Shown in pieces: positions 1-8,453 of a stretch of 64,000 nucleotides of DNA. The stretch lies in contig JANQEL010000147.1 of NCBI GenBank assembly GCA_028278345.1, forward strand, positions 1 to 64,000, in the 5' to 3' direction. Made by a program: the position numbers and the translations under genes. Position 1 is the stretch's first letter. Every line of letters begins with the position of its first letter. This DNA is from Myxococcota bacterium. Its GTDB lineage: Bacteria > Myxococcota_A > UBA9160 > UBA4427. A model generated the notes under the pieces. It was not told the origin of the DNA and did no database searches. It saw only the letters and a program-made list of their open reading frames with translations.

Positions 1-777
1 TTGGCTGCATTCTGCCGGGAACGAACCACCACCTCAGCCAGGTGTTCGTCCGTCACGCAGCCACGCCATCCCACGGCCCTCGCCCAGCAGGCCCTCACCA
101 CAAGCGTGGCGTGCAGCGGACGCTTCACCCTGGGGATCGGGCTTTCCCATCCCGCGGTGATCGAGGCGATGTTCGGTCTCTCCTGGGCGCGAAAGGTCGC
201 GCACATGCGCGAGACGTTGGCCGTGTTGCAGCCCCTGCTTCGCGACGAGGCCGTCGACTTCGCGGGAGAGGAGTTTCGCGTTCGCTGCGCCCTCGACGTT
301 CCGGGCGCGCAGCCGGTGCCGGTCGTGCTTGCCGCCCTCGGCCCGCAGATGCTCGACCTCGCGGGCCGCGAGAGCGACGGCACCATCCTGTGGATGGCGG
401 GGGTGCGAACGATCGAAGAACACATCGTGCCGCGCATTCGAGAGGCGGCGCAACACGCCGGGCGCCCTTCACCACGCGTGATCGCGGGCATGCACATCTG
501 CCTGACCGAGAAGCCCGACGAAGTGAACACGCGCATCGCGAAGATGGTCGCTGTCTACGGCCAGATGCCGAGCTACCGCGCGATGCTCGATCTCGAGGGC
601 AGCGACGATCCTGCGCAACTGGCGCTGATCGGCGACGAGAGCACCCTCGACGAAGGTTTCGCGCGCCTTCGCGACATCGGCGTCAGCGACTTCGAAGCCT
701 CGATCTTCGCGCCCGACGCCGAGAGCGAAGCGCGAACCTTCGACTACCTGGCGAGCCGGGCTTCGAACGAGGGCTAG
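1..777 (+). CDS. LLM-class flavin/F420-dependent oxidoreductase, 5' incomplete
   Basis: The fragment matches the C-terminal two thirds of bacterial luciferase-like (LLM) oxidoreductases, TIM-barrel enzymes that use FMN or F420. The family segment begins around residue 19 (VTQPRHPTALAQQAL). It continues through GRFTLGIGLSHPAVIE, then VPVVLAALGPQMLDLAG, and GRESDGTILWMAG. Full LLM proteins are about 280-340 aa, so the N-terminal barrel strands are missing. The first 18 or so residues (AFCRERTTTSARC and flanks) do not resemble an LLM protein. The gene is therefore either cut by the window edge with poor sequence there, or frameshifted before base 55. It is convergent with the lyase downstream and shares a 4-base CTAG with it. 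Substrate is unknown. Confidence 0.75.
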   Translation: MAAFCRERTTTSARCSSVTQPRHPTALAQQALTTSVACSGRFTLGIGLSHPAVIEAMFGLSWARKVAHMRETLAVLQPLLRDEAVDFAGEEFRVRCALDVPGAQPVPVVLAALGPQMLDLAGRESDGTILWMAGVRTIEEHIVPRIREAAQHAGRPSPRVIAGMHICLTEKPDEVNTRIAKMVAVYGQMPSYRAMLDLEGSDDPAQLALIGDESTLDEGFARLRDIGVSDFEASIFAPDAESEARTFDYLASRASNEG

Positions 778-1631
778 TCGTCGACGGCAGCGGCGAGGAT
801 CTGGCGCGCACGGCTCGCCAGGGGCTCGTCCACCATCTGGCCCTCGAAGTCGATCGCGGCGAGGCCGCCGGCGCTCGCTTCGTCGTAGGCGGCGAGCAGG
901 CGACGGGCGAAGTCCAATTCTTCTTCGCTCGGCATGAAGCCGGAGTTCGCGAGGGTGACCTGCCCCGGATGGATGCAGAGCTTGCCGCGATAACCCATCT
1001 CACGGGCTTCGCGGGTTTCGCGTTCGAAGGCCTCGCTGTTGCGGAAGTCGGTCACCACCTGATCGAGTACGGGGATGCCGGCGAGGCGGCCCGCGAGCGC
1101 AACCTGCGAGCGCGCGTACAGCACCTCCTGATTGCCTTCGGTGCGCACCCCGCCCATGTCGGCGATGAAGTCTTCGGCACCGAAGTAGGCGGCACCGACG
1201 CGCGGGTGTTCGAGCAGCGCGCGTGCATCCGCCACACCCAGTGCGGTTTCGATGCCCGCGAGGATCACGAGGGAAGAGAAGCCCGCGGCGTCCAGGGCCC
1301 CGGCCACTCGGTCGACGTCCTCGATGCGATCGAGCTTCGGCACCACGATGCCGGCCAGCGAATCGCACAGGCCGTCGCGAACGTCGTCCTCGAACCACGG
1401 CGACGCCACGGCGTTCACCCGCACGAAGACATGAGAGCCCTGACCCGCGATCTGCGGTGCAACCTCCCGCGCGTTCGCGCGGCCATCCGCCTTGGCGTTC
1501 GGCGGCGTCGCATCTTCGCAGTCGATCACCACACCGTCGGCCCCGCTGTTCGGGAGCTTCACCAGGAAGTCGGGACGCACCGCAGGCGCGAAGAGGAGTG
1601 AACGCAGGCGTTCGATCGAAGGCAGGGTCAC
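774..1631 (-). CDS. HpcH/HpaI aldolase / citrate lyase beta-like (CitE family) protein
   Basis: This 285-aa protein has the CitE/HpcH fold that cleaves or forms C-C bonds of acyl-CoA thioesters such as malyl-CoA or citramalyl-CoA. Visible family segments are VVIDCEDATPP near the N-terminus, AGIVVPKLD, LAGIETALGVADA (probable Mg ligand Glu), YFGAEDFIADMG (probable Mg ligand Asp) and GKLCIHPGQV. I chose the GTG at 1631 because GAGGAG lies 9 bases upstream; an in-frame ATG 11 codons earlier has no such site. It follows the double CoA transferase on the same strand by about 100 bases. A CoA-activation step followed by C-C cleavage is therefore a reasonable reading. The exact substrate cannot be named. 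Confidence 0.85.
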   Translation of the reverse strand: MTLPSIERLRSLLFAPAVRPDFLVKLPNSGADGVVIDCEDATPPNAKADGRANAREVAPQIAGQGSHVFVRVNAVASPWFEDDVRDGLCDSLAGIVVPKLDRIEDVDRVAGALDAAGFSSLVILAGIETALGVADARALLEHPRVGAAYFGAEDFIADMGGVRTEGNQEVLYARSQVALAGRLAGIPVLDQVVTDFRNSEAFERETREAREMGYRGKLCIHPGQVTLANSGFMPSEEELDFARRLLAAYDEASAGGLAAIDFEGQMVDEPLASRARQILAAAVDD

Positions 1632-1733
1632 GACTCGTTTCTCCTCAGTATTCGCCCGCCCCACCGGGCTGCAACCAGATCGAAACGGCGACGGAGAGAT
1701 ACTCGAAGAGGGTCAAGAGACCAGGGTGGCGTG

Positions 1734-4205
1734 CTAGGTCAGCGCTTCGGCCGCCGCGAGATTCGCCACGTGATCGTCGTCATAGCCGAGGATCTCCGTC
1801 AGCACTTCGAAGGTGTGCTCACCGATCGTGGCCCCCGCGTGACGCGGAATGCACGGAGTGCCGCTGAACTTCGTGACGGGCCCATCGAGCTTCACCCGAC
1901 CGATCGCCGAATGATCGAGTTCGATGAAGTAGTCGCGCGCGAGGAGCTGCTTGTCTTCGAGAAGATCGGATGAGCGCATCACCACGTAGGCGGGCACGCC
2001 ATCGCGCCGCAGGCTCTCCGCCATCGCGAAGGGCTCCTGGGTCGCGCACCAGGCAGCGATCGGCGCCTCGAGCTGCGCCTTGTTGGCGATGCGCGTGGCG
2101 AGATCGTCGAACTCGGCGCCCGAGAAGGCGTCGAGGCCCGGCACGCGCTCGCGCAGGGCATGCCATTGCTTCGTCGTCTCCGTCGCGATCGCGACGTAGC
2201 GCTGGGTGCCCTCGGCCACGAATACGCCGTGCGGACAGGCGCGATCCGAATCGTGACCGCGTAGCGAGACGATCTCGCGATTGACGGTGTACTGCAGGAC
2301 CTCGGGGGAGATGAACTGCATGGCCGATTCGATCTGCGATTGATCGATGTACTGCCCCTGCCCGGTCCGATCGCGATGACGCAACGCCGCCGCCACCGCC
2401 GCAAGCGAGAAGCGCGGGGAGATGAAGTCCGTGTACGCCCCCCATGGCCCCGAAGGCAGACGATCCGAATAGCCCGTGAGACCCACGATGCCCGCGAGCC
2501 CGGCACCCTGCAGGCCGAAGCCCGTATACGCGCGCTCGGGCCCGGTCTGACCGCGCATGCAGGAAGACACCATGATCAGTTCGGGCTTGCGCTTGCGAAG
2601 CGTCTCGTAGTCGAGCCCGAGACGCTCGGCCGAACCCGCGGTGAACGACTCGGTCACCACGTCGGCCCAGTCGACGAGATCGAGGGCGACCTTGCGGGCT
2701 TCTTCCTTCGAGAGATCGAGGGCGAGGCAGAGCTTGCTCTGGTTGAAGTCGGCCCCCGACCAGCCCGTGCTGACGTTCGGGATCATGTCCTTCCACGGCG
2801 GCAACATGCGCAGGGGGTCGACGAACTTCTCCGACTCGACCTTGACGACCGTGGCGCCGAGGTTCGCGAGATCCTTCGAGCAGAGCGGCAAGGCCGCCAC
2901 CCAGGCGAAGTCCGCAACCTTGAGCCCTTCGAAGATGTTCTCGCGCGGGATCGCGGAAACCGTGGCCGGAACGTTCGGCGTGCGCGACGAAGATTCGAGT
3001 TCGTCGACGATCGACTGATGGGCGCCGAGGCTCGGTGCCGGCGAAGTGAGGTCGATCGGCGTCTCGGAGAGCCGGACGAACGGACCGGGATGCGTATCTC
3101 CGTCGATGTCGGTGAAGTAGTCGCGCGAGGCGAGCTGGGGATCGCCGAGCAGGTCGGCCGTCGACCACACGGGCCCGATCAACCACTTGCCCTCGAGGGC
3201 GCGTTGCTGGATCTCCGCCTTGGTGCGGGTGCCGAGGAAGGCGACGAACTGGTCGTAGGCGCGCTGGATGTCGGGAGGAGAGATCTTCCCGCCCATCAGC
3301 AGATCGAACATGTCCTTCCAGTCGTGCTGGGCGAGGTCGTCGTCGATTGCGCCTTCGTCGCTGGCCCAGCGCATCATGCTGCCCCAGCTCTTCGCCCCGA
3401 CGTCGCCGAGCACCAGGGTCATGACGACGAAGCCGTCCTTGCAGTGCGCGCGGTCGGGCACCACCACACCGGGAATCAACTCGCGCACTTCGGTGCGGAA
3501 TTCGCTCGTGCCCGGCTGGTTCTCGCCGGTCATGATCGGGTAGCCGAGATCGAAGAGAAGCGTCCACAGCACCGCCGCTTGACAAGACACGTCGAGGTGC
3601 TGCCCGCGGCCGTCCTGGTCGCGCGAATAGAGGGCCGAACACACATCGGCCGCCGCCTGCACCGCACCGTGATGGGAGGTGTCGGGCGCGCCGACGGGAA
3701 CCGGCGCTCGATCCTTGTCGCCCTGCAGGTTCATCAAGCCGCCGGACGCGGAGAGCGTGAGATCGGTGGCGGGGCTCTTCGCGTCGGGGCCGTGCTGCCC
3801 GAAGGGCGTGACCGACACATAGAGCAGCGCGGGGTTCTGGGCGGACAACGTTTCGTAGTCGAGCCCGAGGGCCTGCATGTCACCGGGGGTCGAGGATTCG
3901 ATCAGGATGTCGGCGCCGCCCACGAGTTCGATGAACTTCGCGCGGTCCCCCTCGGCTTCGATGTCGAGCACCACGCTCTGCTTGCCGCGTCCATAGGCGC
4001 GCCAGAAGAGCGATCCATCGGGGTCGCCCTCGCGTCCGGTCTCGAAGGGCGCTGCGAAGCGGGCCGCGCAACCTCCCGGCGGCTCCACCTTGATGACTTC
4101 CGCGCCGAGGTCGGCGAGGACACGCCCTGTGGCCTCGGCCAGGGGGGTCGAGAGATCGAGAACACGAACGCCGTCGAGAGCGCCGGGGCGCGGGTTGTCC
4201 GACAA
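1734..4205 (-). CDS. Double-domain family III (CaiB/BaiF) CoA transferase
   Basis: Family III CoA transferases move CoA between acids through an aspartyl intermediate and are usually about 400-aa polypeptides that dimerise. This 823-aa protein carries two complete copies in tandem, about residues 8-400 and 425-820. Both keep the N-terminal core (LADLGAEVIKVEPPGG; LANLGATVVKVES). Both keep a candidate catalytic Asp in the GQ-x-x-D motif (D205 in GQHLDVS, D621 in GQGQYIDQS). Start is a TTG preceded by AGGAGG with 7-base spacing. The CitE-like lyase follows on the same strand. The divergent marR operon starts about 125 bases away, so its operator could also influence this gene. The substrate is unknown. 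Confidence 0.9.
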   Translation of the reverse strand: MSDNPRPGALDGVRVLDLSTPLAEATGRVLADLGAEVIKVEPPGGCAARFAAPFETGREGDPDGSLFWRAYGRGKQSVVLDIEAEGDRAKFIELVGGADILIESSTPGDMQALGLDYETLSAQNPALLYVSVTPFGQHGPDAKSPATDLTLSASGGLMNLQGDKDRAPVPVGAPDTSHHGAVQAAADVCSALYSRDQDGRGQHLDVSCQAAVLWTLLFDLGYPIMTGENQPGTSEFRTEVRELIPGVVVPDRAHCKDGFVVMTLVLGDVGAKSWGSMMRWASDEGAIDDDLAQHDWKDMFDLLMGGKISPPDIQRAYDQFVAFLGTRTKAEIQQRALEGKWLIGPVWSTADLLGDPQLASRDYFTDIDGDTHPGPFVRLSETPIDLTSPAPSLGAHQSIVDELESSSRTPNVPATVSAIPRENIFEGLKVADFAWVAALPLCSKDLANLGATVVKVESEKFVDPLRMLPPWKDMIPNVSTGWSGADFNQSKLCLALDLSKEEARKVALDLVDWADVVTESFTAGSAERLGLDYETLRKRKPELIMVSSCMRGQTGPERAYTGFGLQGAGLAGIVGLTGYSDRLPSGPWGAYTDFISPRFSLAAVAAALRHRDRTGQGQYIDQSQIESAMQFISPEVLQYTVNREIVSLRGHDSDRACPHGVFVAEGTQRYVAIATETTKQWHALRERVPGLDAFSGAEFDDLATRIANKAQLEAPIAAWCATQEPFAMAESLRRDGVPAYVVMRSSDLLEDKQLLARDYFIELDHSAIGRVKLDGPVTKFSGTPCIPRHAGATIGEHTFEVLTEILGYDDDHVANLAAAEALT

Positions 4206-4310
4206 GGGGCTTCCTCCTGAGTCAGACCCGGCATTATACGCAGCCGCCCGGCCCCGCAGCGCGCCGATTCGGCGGCGAGCGCTCGTATTTTCCCTTTCAC
4301 GAGATACTTG

Positions 4311-4348
4311 ACAGTGTGAACTGAAATGACATGCTTCACACTGTGAAG
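4311..4348. promoter_or_regulatory. Inverted repeats over the marR start, likely autoregulatory operator
   Basis: CAGTGTGAA (4312-4320) is repeated in inverted form as TTCACACTG (4335-4343). A second near-perfect palindrome, CTTCACA-C-TGTGAAG, covers 4334-4348. Three TGTGAA half-sites therefore surround the proposed marR ATG at 4331. A TTGACA hexamer at 4308-4313 could be the -35 box. MarR proteins typically bind 16-20 bp palindromes in their own promoters, so autoregulation of the marR-methyltransferase-transporter operon is the simplest reading. Because the repeats run into the first codons, the true start may be the GTG at 4382. Confidence 0.6.
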
Positions 4349-4807
4349 CAAAAAGACCACTACCGACAGGTACTGCGGCTGGTGAACGGCATCGGGCGGC
4401 TCACCAACCCCCAACACCTCCCTGCCCTGCGAGAAAGACGCATCTCCCTTGCGCAATTCCTCGTGCTGGACGCGCTGGGCAACGCGGGAAGGCCACTGCG
4501 CATGAGCGCGCTCGCGCAGAGCGCCGGGCTCGCCGCAACGGAACTGACCCGCGTGGTGACCGCCCTCGAAGCCAAGAGCTTCGTCGAGCGCCACACCGAC
4601 CCCGGCGACAGCCGCGCACGCCTGGTGGCGCTCACGCGCAAGGGCAGAACCCTGATCGGTCGCGTGCAGCGCGAAGCCACCGCGGATCTGCGCGACGTGT
4701 GGAGCGACTTCACCCACGACGAATGGCATCGCTTCATCGATCTGATGCAGCGCTTCGAATCGGGCTTGCGCCGTGTGCGCGCGAGTACACACGACGAGCG
4801 CGCCTGA
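4331..4807 (+). CDS. MarR-family transcriptional regulator
   Basis: This 158-aa winged-helix protein has the MarR order: dimerisation helix, recognition region RMSALAQSAGLAATELTRVV, then the wing LEAKSFVERHTDPGDSRARL, which ends in the conserved D-x-R motif. MarR proteins are dimeric repressors released by a ligand or by oxidation. I see no clear Shine-Dalgarno site at 4331, and the inverted repeats overlap the first codons, so a downstream GTG (4382) is a possible start. A methyltransferase begins 46 bases after the stop and a DMT exporter overlaps that one, so the regulator probably controls both. The inducer is unknown; the His-rich partners hint at a metal. Confidence 0.85.
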   Translation: MLHTVKQKDHYRQVLRLVNGIGRLTNPQHLPALRERRISLAQFLVLDALGNAGRPLRMSALAQSAGLAATELTRVVTALEAKSFVERHTDPGDSRARLVALTRKGRTLIGRVQREATADLRDVWSDFTHDEWHRFIDLMQRFESGLRRVRASTHDERA

Positions 4808-4853
4808 ATCGATCCAGACCTCACGAGATCCCTGCGCCCGGGAGGAGTTCGAA

Positions 4854-5525
4854 ATGCACGATCACGGACCGACCCGTTCCCACATCCACACCAAGGGCGA
4901 CACGATCCACTGGGCCCGAAGCTATGACTGGTTGCTGAGCGCCATCACCTTCGGGCTGGAAGGGCGTTTTCGTCGGCGCGTCGTCGAAGCGGCGGGGATC
5001 GGCGAAGGCGATCGGGTGCTCGACATTGGTTGCGGAACGGGGACCCTCGCGATCGAGGCCGCGCGGCGGGTCGGCGCGAGTGGACGCGTCGAGGGCGTCG
5101 ACCCCGCACCCGAGATGATCGAGCGGGCGAAGACCAAGGCCGAAGCCGCCGGCGTCGATGCGGGTTTCCGGCTCGCGGCGATCGAAGACCTCCCCTACCC
5201 CGACGATCACTTCGACGTCGTGTTGAATACCCTGGTCTACCACCACCTGCCCGGCCCGGTGCAACAGAAGGGGCTCGAAGAGATGCGCCGCGTGCTCGCG
5301 CCCGGGGGCCGGCTGTTCATCGTCGACTTCAAGATCGGTGATACGTTCCTGCACCGGGTCGCCAGCAGCTTCATGTCGCATCATCACGATGATGAGGAAG
5401 AACGAGGCGAACTCGACGCGGCCTTCACGATCGCCCAACGGCTCGGCTTCGAAGCCGTCGAACTCGAGCGCTTCCGTCCCCGCGTCTTTCTCGCCCTTCG
5501 CGCCACCTGGCCCGGCGATGCCTGA
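4854..5525 (+). CDS. Class I SAM-dependent methyltransferase with His-rich ends
   Basis: This 223-aa methyltransferase shows motif I VLDIGCGTGTLAIEAA (about residues 55-70), the acidic residue GVDPAPEMIERAK that binds the SAM ribose, and the post-II motif VLAPGGRLFIVDFK. The closest general class is the UbiE/Methyltransf_11 type. Start is the ATG at 4854, preceded by GGAGGAG. The N-terminus is unusually His-rich (MHDHGPTRSHIHTKGD). A second cluster, MSHHHDDEEERGE, lies in the C-terminal third. Its stop overlaps the next gene's start as ATGCCTGA, a typical translational-coupling overlap. The position between a MarR regulator and a His-tailed exporter suggests a modification-and-export response to a metal or metalloid, but no substrate is evident. 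Confidence 0.85.
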   Translation: MHDHGPTRSHIHTKGDTIHWARSYDWLLSAITFGLEGRFRRRVVEAAGIGEGDRVLDIGCGTGTLAIEAARRVGASGRVEGVDPAPEMIERAKTKAEAAGVDAGFRLAAIEDLPYPDDHFDVVLNTLVYHHLPGPVQQKGLEEMRRVLAPGGRLFIVDFKIGDTFLHRVASSFMSHHHDDEEERGELDAAFTIAQRLGFEAVELERFRPRVFLALRATWPGDA

Positions 5526-6570
5526 AGCCGGAGCGCGCTTCGGCCCGGTCGCCTGGTGTCTGCTCTCGGCGGCCTTGTTCGGCGCGACGACGCCGGCGGC
5601 GAAGCCGTTCGTCGACGAAGCGGGGCCGGTCCTGCTCTCGGGGCTGCTCTACTGGGGTGCCGCCCTCGGAGTCGGACCGTGGGCGCTGCGGGATTGGCGA
5701 GCGCGGCGAGCGGTGCGGCGGGTCGACGTGCGTGCGCGGATGTACCTGCTCGGGGCGGCGTTCTTCGGTGGCGTCGTCGGACCCGTGCTCCTGCTCTGGG
5801 GGCTCTCGCTTGCGCCGGCGGGTTCGGTCTCGCTGTGGCTCGTGCTCGAGACGGTGGCGACGGCGGTGCTCGCTCGGCTCTTCTTTCGCGAGCACCTGGG
5901 ATCGCACGGTTGGTTCGCAACCGCGCTCGTGGTGATCGCGAGCGCCCTGCTCGCCGAGCCGGGGGCCGCCGGCATCCAGGCCATCACCCTGGTCGCCCTG
6001 GCGTGCATCGCGTGGGGGCTCGACAACAACTTCACTGCGTTGATCGATGGTTATACGACGAACGAGGTCACGGGGTTCAAGGGGGTGACCGCGGGGATGG
6101 TGAACGTGCCCATCGGGCTGTGGCTCGGCGGCGAAGTCGGCGTCGTGTCGACGTCGGCGGGTCTCGCGATCGGGGCGCTGGGGTATGGAGCCTCCCTCGT
6201 GCTCTATACGGCGGGGGCGCAGCAGCTCGGTGCGACGCGATCGCAGCTGGCTTTCTCGACCTCGCCGCTATTCGGGCTCGCCACGGCCGCGCTCTGGCTC
6301 GGCGAAGTGCTCACGCCCACCCACGCGCTCTCGATCGCTTTGATGGCGTTCGCGCTCTGGCTGCTCGAACGCGAATCCCACGATCACGCACACCATCACG
6401 AAGCGATCGAGCACACCCACTGGCATCGCCACGACGACGGGCATCACGACCACGAGCACGAAGAAGGCGTGGTGGTCGCGCGCTGGCATCAACATCGCCA
6501 TCGCCACGAAGCGCAGACCCACGAGCATCCGCACCGGCCCGATCTACATCACCGGCACCCGCACGATTGA
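5518..6570 (+). CDS. DMT-superfamily (EamA) transporter with long histidine-rich C-terminal tail
   Basis: The first 286 residues form a ten-helix EamA/DMT permease made of two five-helix repeats; the first begins FGPVAWCLLSAALFGATTPA and the second near AITLVALACIAWGLDNN. A 64-residue hydrophilic tail follows, and 24 of its residues are His (HWHRHDDGHHDHEH, HRHRHEAQTHEHPHRPD and similar). Such tails bind Zn, Ni, Co or Cu in many transporters, which suggests metal export or sensing. The gene starts inside the methyltransferase stop (8-base overlap), so the pair is translationally coupled in the marR operon. The convergent DUF7064-like gene ends 7 bases downstream. Direction and substrate of transport are inferred only from the family and the tail. 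Confidence 0.88.
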   Translation: MPEAGARFGPVAWCLLSAALFGATTPAAKPFVDEAGPVLLSGLLYWGAALGVGPWALRDWRARRAVRRVDVRARMYLLGAAFFGGVVGPVLLLWGLSLAPAGSVSLWLVLETVATAVLARLFFREHLGSHGWFATALVVIASALLAEPGAAGIQAITLVALACIAWGLDNNFTALIDGYTTNEVTGFKGVTAGMVNVPIGLWLGGEVGVVSTSAGLAIGALGYGASLVLYTAGAQQLGATRSQLAFSTSPLFGLATAALWLGEVLTPTHALSIALMAFALWLLERESHDHAHHHEAIEHTHWHRHDDGHHDHEHEEGVVVARWHQHRHRHEAQTHEHPHRPDLHHRHPHD

Positions 6571-6577
6571 AGCCGAT

Positions 6578-7549
6578 CTAGAGCGTGCGGAGGAACTCGG
6601 AGAGCCCGTAGCCCGTGTGATCGTCGAAGGTCCACCTCGTCATGCCTTCGCCGATGTGGGTCGTCATGCCCTCGCGCCGGTTGCGCAGGGGGATGAAGCC
6701 CTGCACCTCGCCCGTGATCTCGTGGCTGTCGCCGTGCTCGGTTTCGATCTTTGCGCGCACGCTCTTGTGGTAGAGGCCGTTGTCTTCGTAGTCGGCGTCG
6801 ATCTCGACGCCGCTGATCTTGATCAGCTCGCCGTCCTTCACGAGGACACCGCTGGCACGCGGCTTCTCACCCTCGACGCGCACCGACGTGACCATTGCGC
6901 CGAGGTTTGGGCCGAAGTTCATCGTCAGCCATTCGTAGCCCTTGATGGCCTGCCAGTAGCGCGGGCCCCAGGAGTGATCGCGCAGGCCGTAGCCCGTGAT
7001 CTCGACCTGCTCGTCACCGAGATCGAGGGTGCCCGTGACGTGCATGTGCTGTTCGTAGTGGGCCTTGGCGAACTGCTTCTCGGGATCCTTGTCGGCTTCG
7101 GCCTTGTTGTTGGCGTGGCCGTACATCGGGCCGCACGCGGTGTGTTCGAGGTCGAGGGAGATACGCCGGCGCGGGCTCTCCTTGAAGGCGCGGCCCGGGT
7201 CGGAGAGCTCCTTCGGGTTCGCGAGTTCGATCACACCGCCGTTGTAGGTCGTGCGAAGCTTCTCGCTCGGCTCGATGACCTCGAAGCGAAGGCCCCCCGC
7301 GTCGAACGCGTCGTTGTGCGAGATCTCGGCGCGCTTGAATGCGAAGAGCACGCGACCGTCGGCGAGGTAGATGCAGACCGTCATCTCCGCCTGACCTTCA
7401 TTGGCCCGGTTGCCGAGGCGCACGAAGCCGCCGATTGCCTGTTCGGGATCGAAGAAGTTGAAGTACATGCTCTCGTTGAAGTTCGGTTCGGGACCGAGTT
7501 CGTGGGTGTAGTCGTCTTCGGGAACGAGGTTGCCGATGATCTTCGCCAT
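6578..7549 (-). CDS. DUF7064/DUF7065-like (AttH/CrtC lipocalin-like) protein
   Basis: This 323-aa soluble protein has no signal peptide. Its pattern resembles the two-domain beta-rich DUF7064/7065 group related to AttH and hydroxyneurosporene hydratase (CrtC). Recognisable segments are ESMYFNFFDPEQAIGGFVRLG, GYGLRDHSWGPRYWQ, and a C-terminal domain ending in DDHTGYGLSEFL. Known relatives often sit with steroid or terpenoid catabolic genes. Here it closes an operon of SnoaL-like, PPOX and SDR genes, with gaps of only 30-38 bases. No catalytic residues can be assigned with confidence; the conserved RDHSWG motif is the best candidate for an active-site patch. The family assignment is moderately sure and the function unknown. 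Confidence 0.65.
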   Translation of the reverse strand: MAKIIGNLVPEDDYTHELGPEPNFNESMYFNFFDPEQAIGGFVRLGNRANEGQAEMTVCIYLADGRVLFAFKRAEISHNDAFDAGGLRFEVIEPSEKLRTTYNGGVIELANPKELSDPGRAFKESPRRRISLDLEHTACGPMYGHANNKAEADKDPEKQFAKAHYEQHMHVTGTLDLGDEQVEITGYGLRDHSWGPRYWQAIKGYEWLTMNFGPNLGAMVTSVRVEGEKPRASGVLVKDGELIKISGVEIDADYEDNGLYHKSVRAKIETEHGDSHEITGEVQGFIPLRNRREGMTTHIGEGMTRWTFDDHTGYGLSEFLRTL

Positions 7550-7587
7550 GGGTCTGGGCTCCGTCGGGGATTGGGGTTCGGTGGGAT

Positions 7588-8418
7588 TCAGTTTTCGGTG
7601 CGGCGGCCGGCTTCGCGCACCATCGTGCTCTTCATGCCGTGGAACGGCGACGTCGGCGGTGCGCTCGTCGCACCCGCGTCCACGACGAGGACGTGGCCCG
7701 TGACGTGGCGGGCGTCGTCGCTCGCGAGGTAGGCGAGCGCTCCCGCGATCTCCTCCGCCGCGATCGCACTGCCCATGGGCGAAGCGTCGCCGATGCGTTC
7801 GGCTGCGAGGGCCTCGTCGTCGGGGTTGCCGGTGAAGACCGCCGCAGTCATCGCGGAGACCGTGCTCCCCGGAGCGACCGCGTTCACGCGAACACCCGAA
7901 GCCGAGAGTTCCGATGCGGCACTCTTCGTGAGCCCCACGACGCCGTGCTTCGAAACCGTGTAGGCATGGGGGCCCAGACCGCCCATGACGCCCGCGGTAC
8001 TGGCGATCGAGAGGATCACGCCGCTGCCCCGCGGCTGCATCACGCGCGCCGCATGCTTCGTACCGAGGAAGGCCCCGCGCAAGAGCACCGCGACCGTGTT
8101 GTCCCAGGCTTCGGCGTCGAGCTCGGTGATCGAACCCACGACGCCGAGGATGCCCGCGTTGTTCACCATGATGTCCAGGGGGCCGAACTCGCTCTCCGCG
8201 GTGGCGATGGCGTTCTCGATATCCGCCTCCTGGCTTACGTCGGCGCGAACGAATCGCGCCGCGGCGCCGATCTCATCCGCGAGTGCCTTGCCCGGCGCTT
8301 CCTGGATGTCGGCGATGACGACCCTGGCCCCACGCTCGACGAAGAGCTTCGCCGTCGCGGCGCCGATCCCGCTCGCCGCCCCGGTGACGAGTGCGACCTT
8401 GCCTTCGAGTGTGGACAT
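7588..8418 (-). CDS. Short-chain dehydrogenase/reductase (SDR)
   Basis: This 276-aa classical SDR has the cofactor motif TGAASGIGAATA (TGxxxGxG) near residue 11 and an acidic residue in VVIADIQE that favours NAD(H). The NNAG motif (MVNNAGILG), a catalytic Ser in LSIASTAG, and the YTVSK catalytic pair are also present. Start is the ATG at 8418 (MSTLEGKVALVTG), where homology begins; the reading frame stays open further upstream but that part lacks SDR character. It sits between the PPOX and DUF7064-like genes of a four-gene operon. It probably oxidises or reduces a hydroxyl or keto group of the substrate handled by that operon. Confidence 0.93.
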   Translation of the reverse strand: MSTLEGKVALVTGAASGIGAATAKLFVERGARVVIADIQEAPGKALADEIGAAARFVRADVSQEADIENAIATAESEFGPLDIMVNNAGILGVVGSITELDAEAWDNTVAVLLRGAFLGTKHAARVMQPRGSGVILSIASTAGVMGGLGPHAYTVSKHGVVGLTKSAASELSASGVRVNAVAPGSTVSAMTAAVFTGNPDDEALAAERIGDASPMGSAIAAEEIAGALAYLASDDARHVTGHVLVVDAGATSAPPTSPFHGMKSTMVREAGRRTEN

Positions 8419-8453
8419 CCTCTTCCTTCCTTTACCTGCTGGGGTGCGACGGA

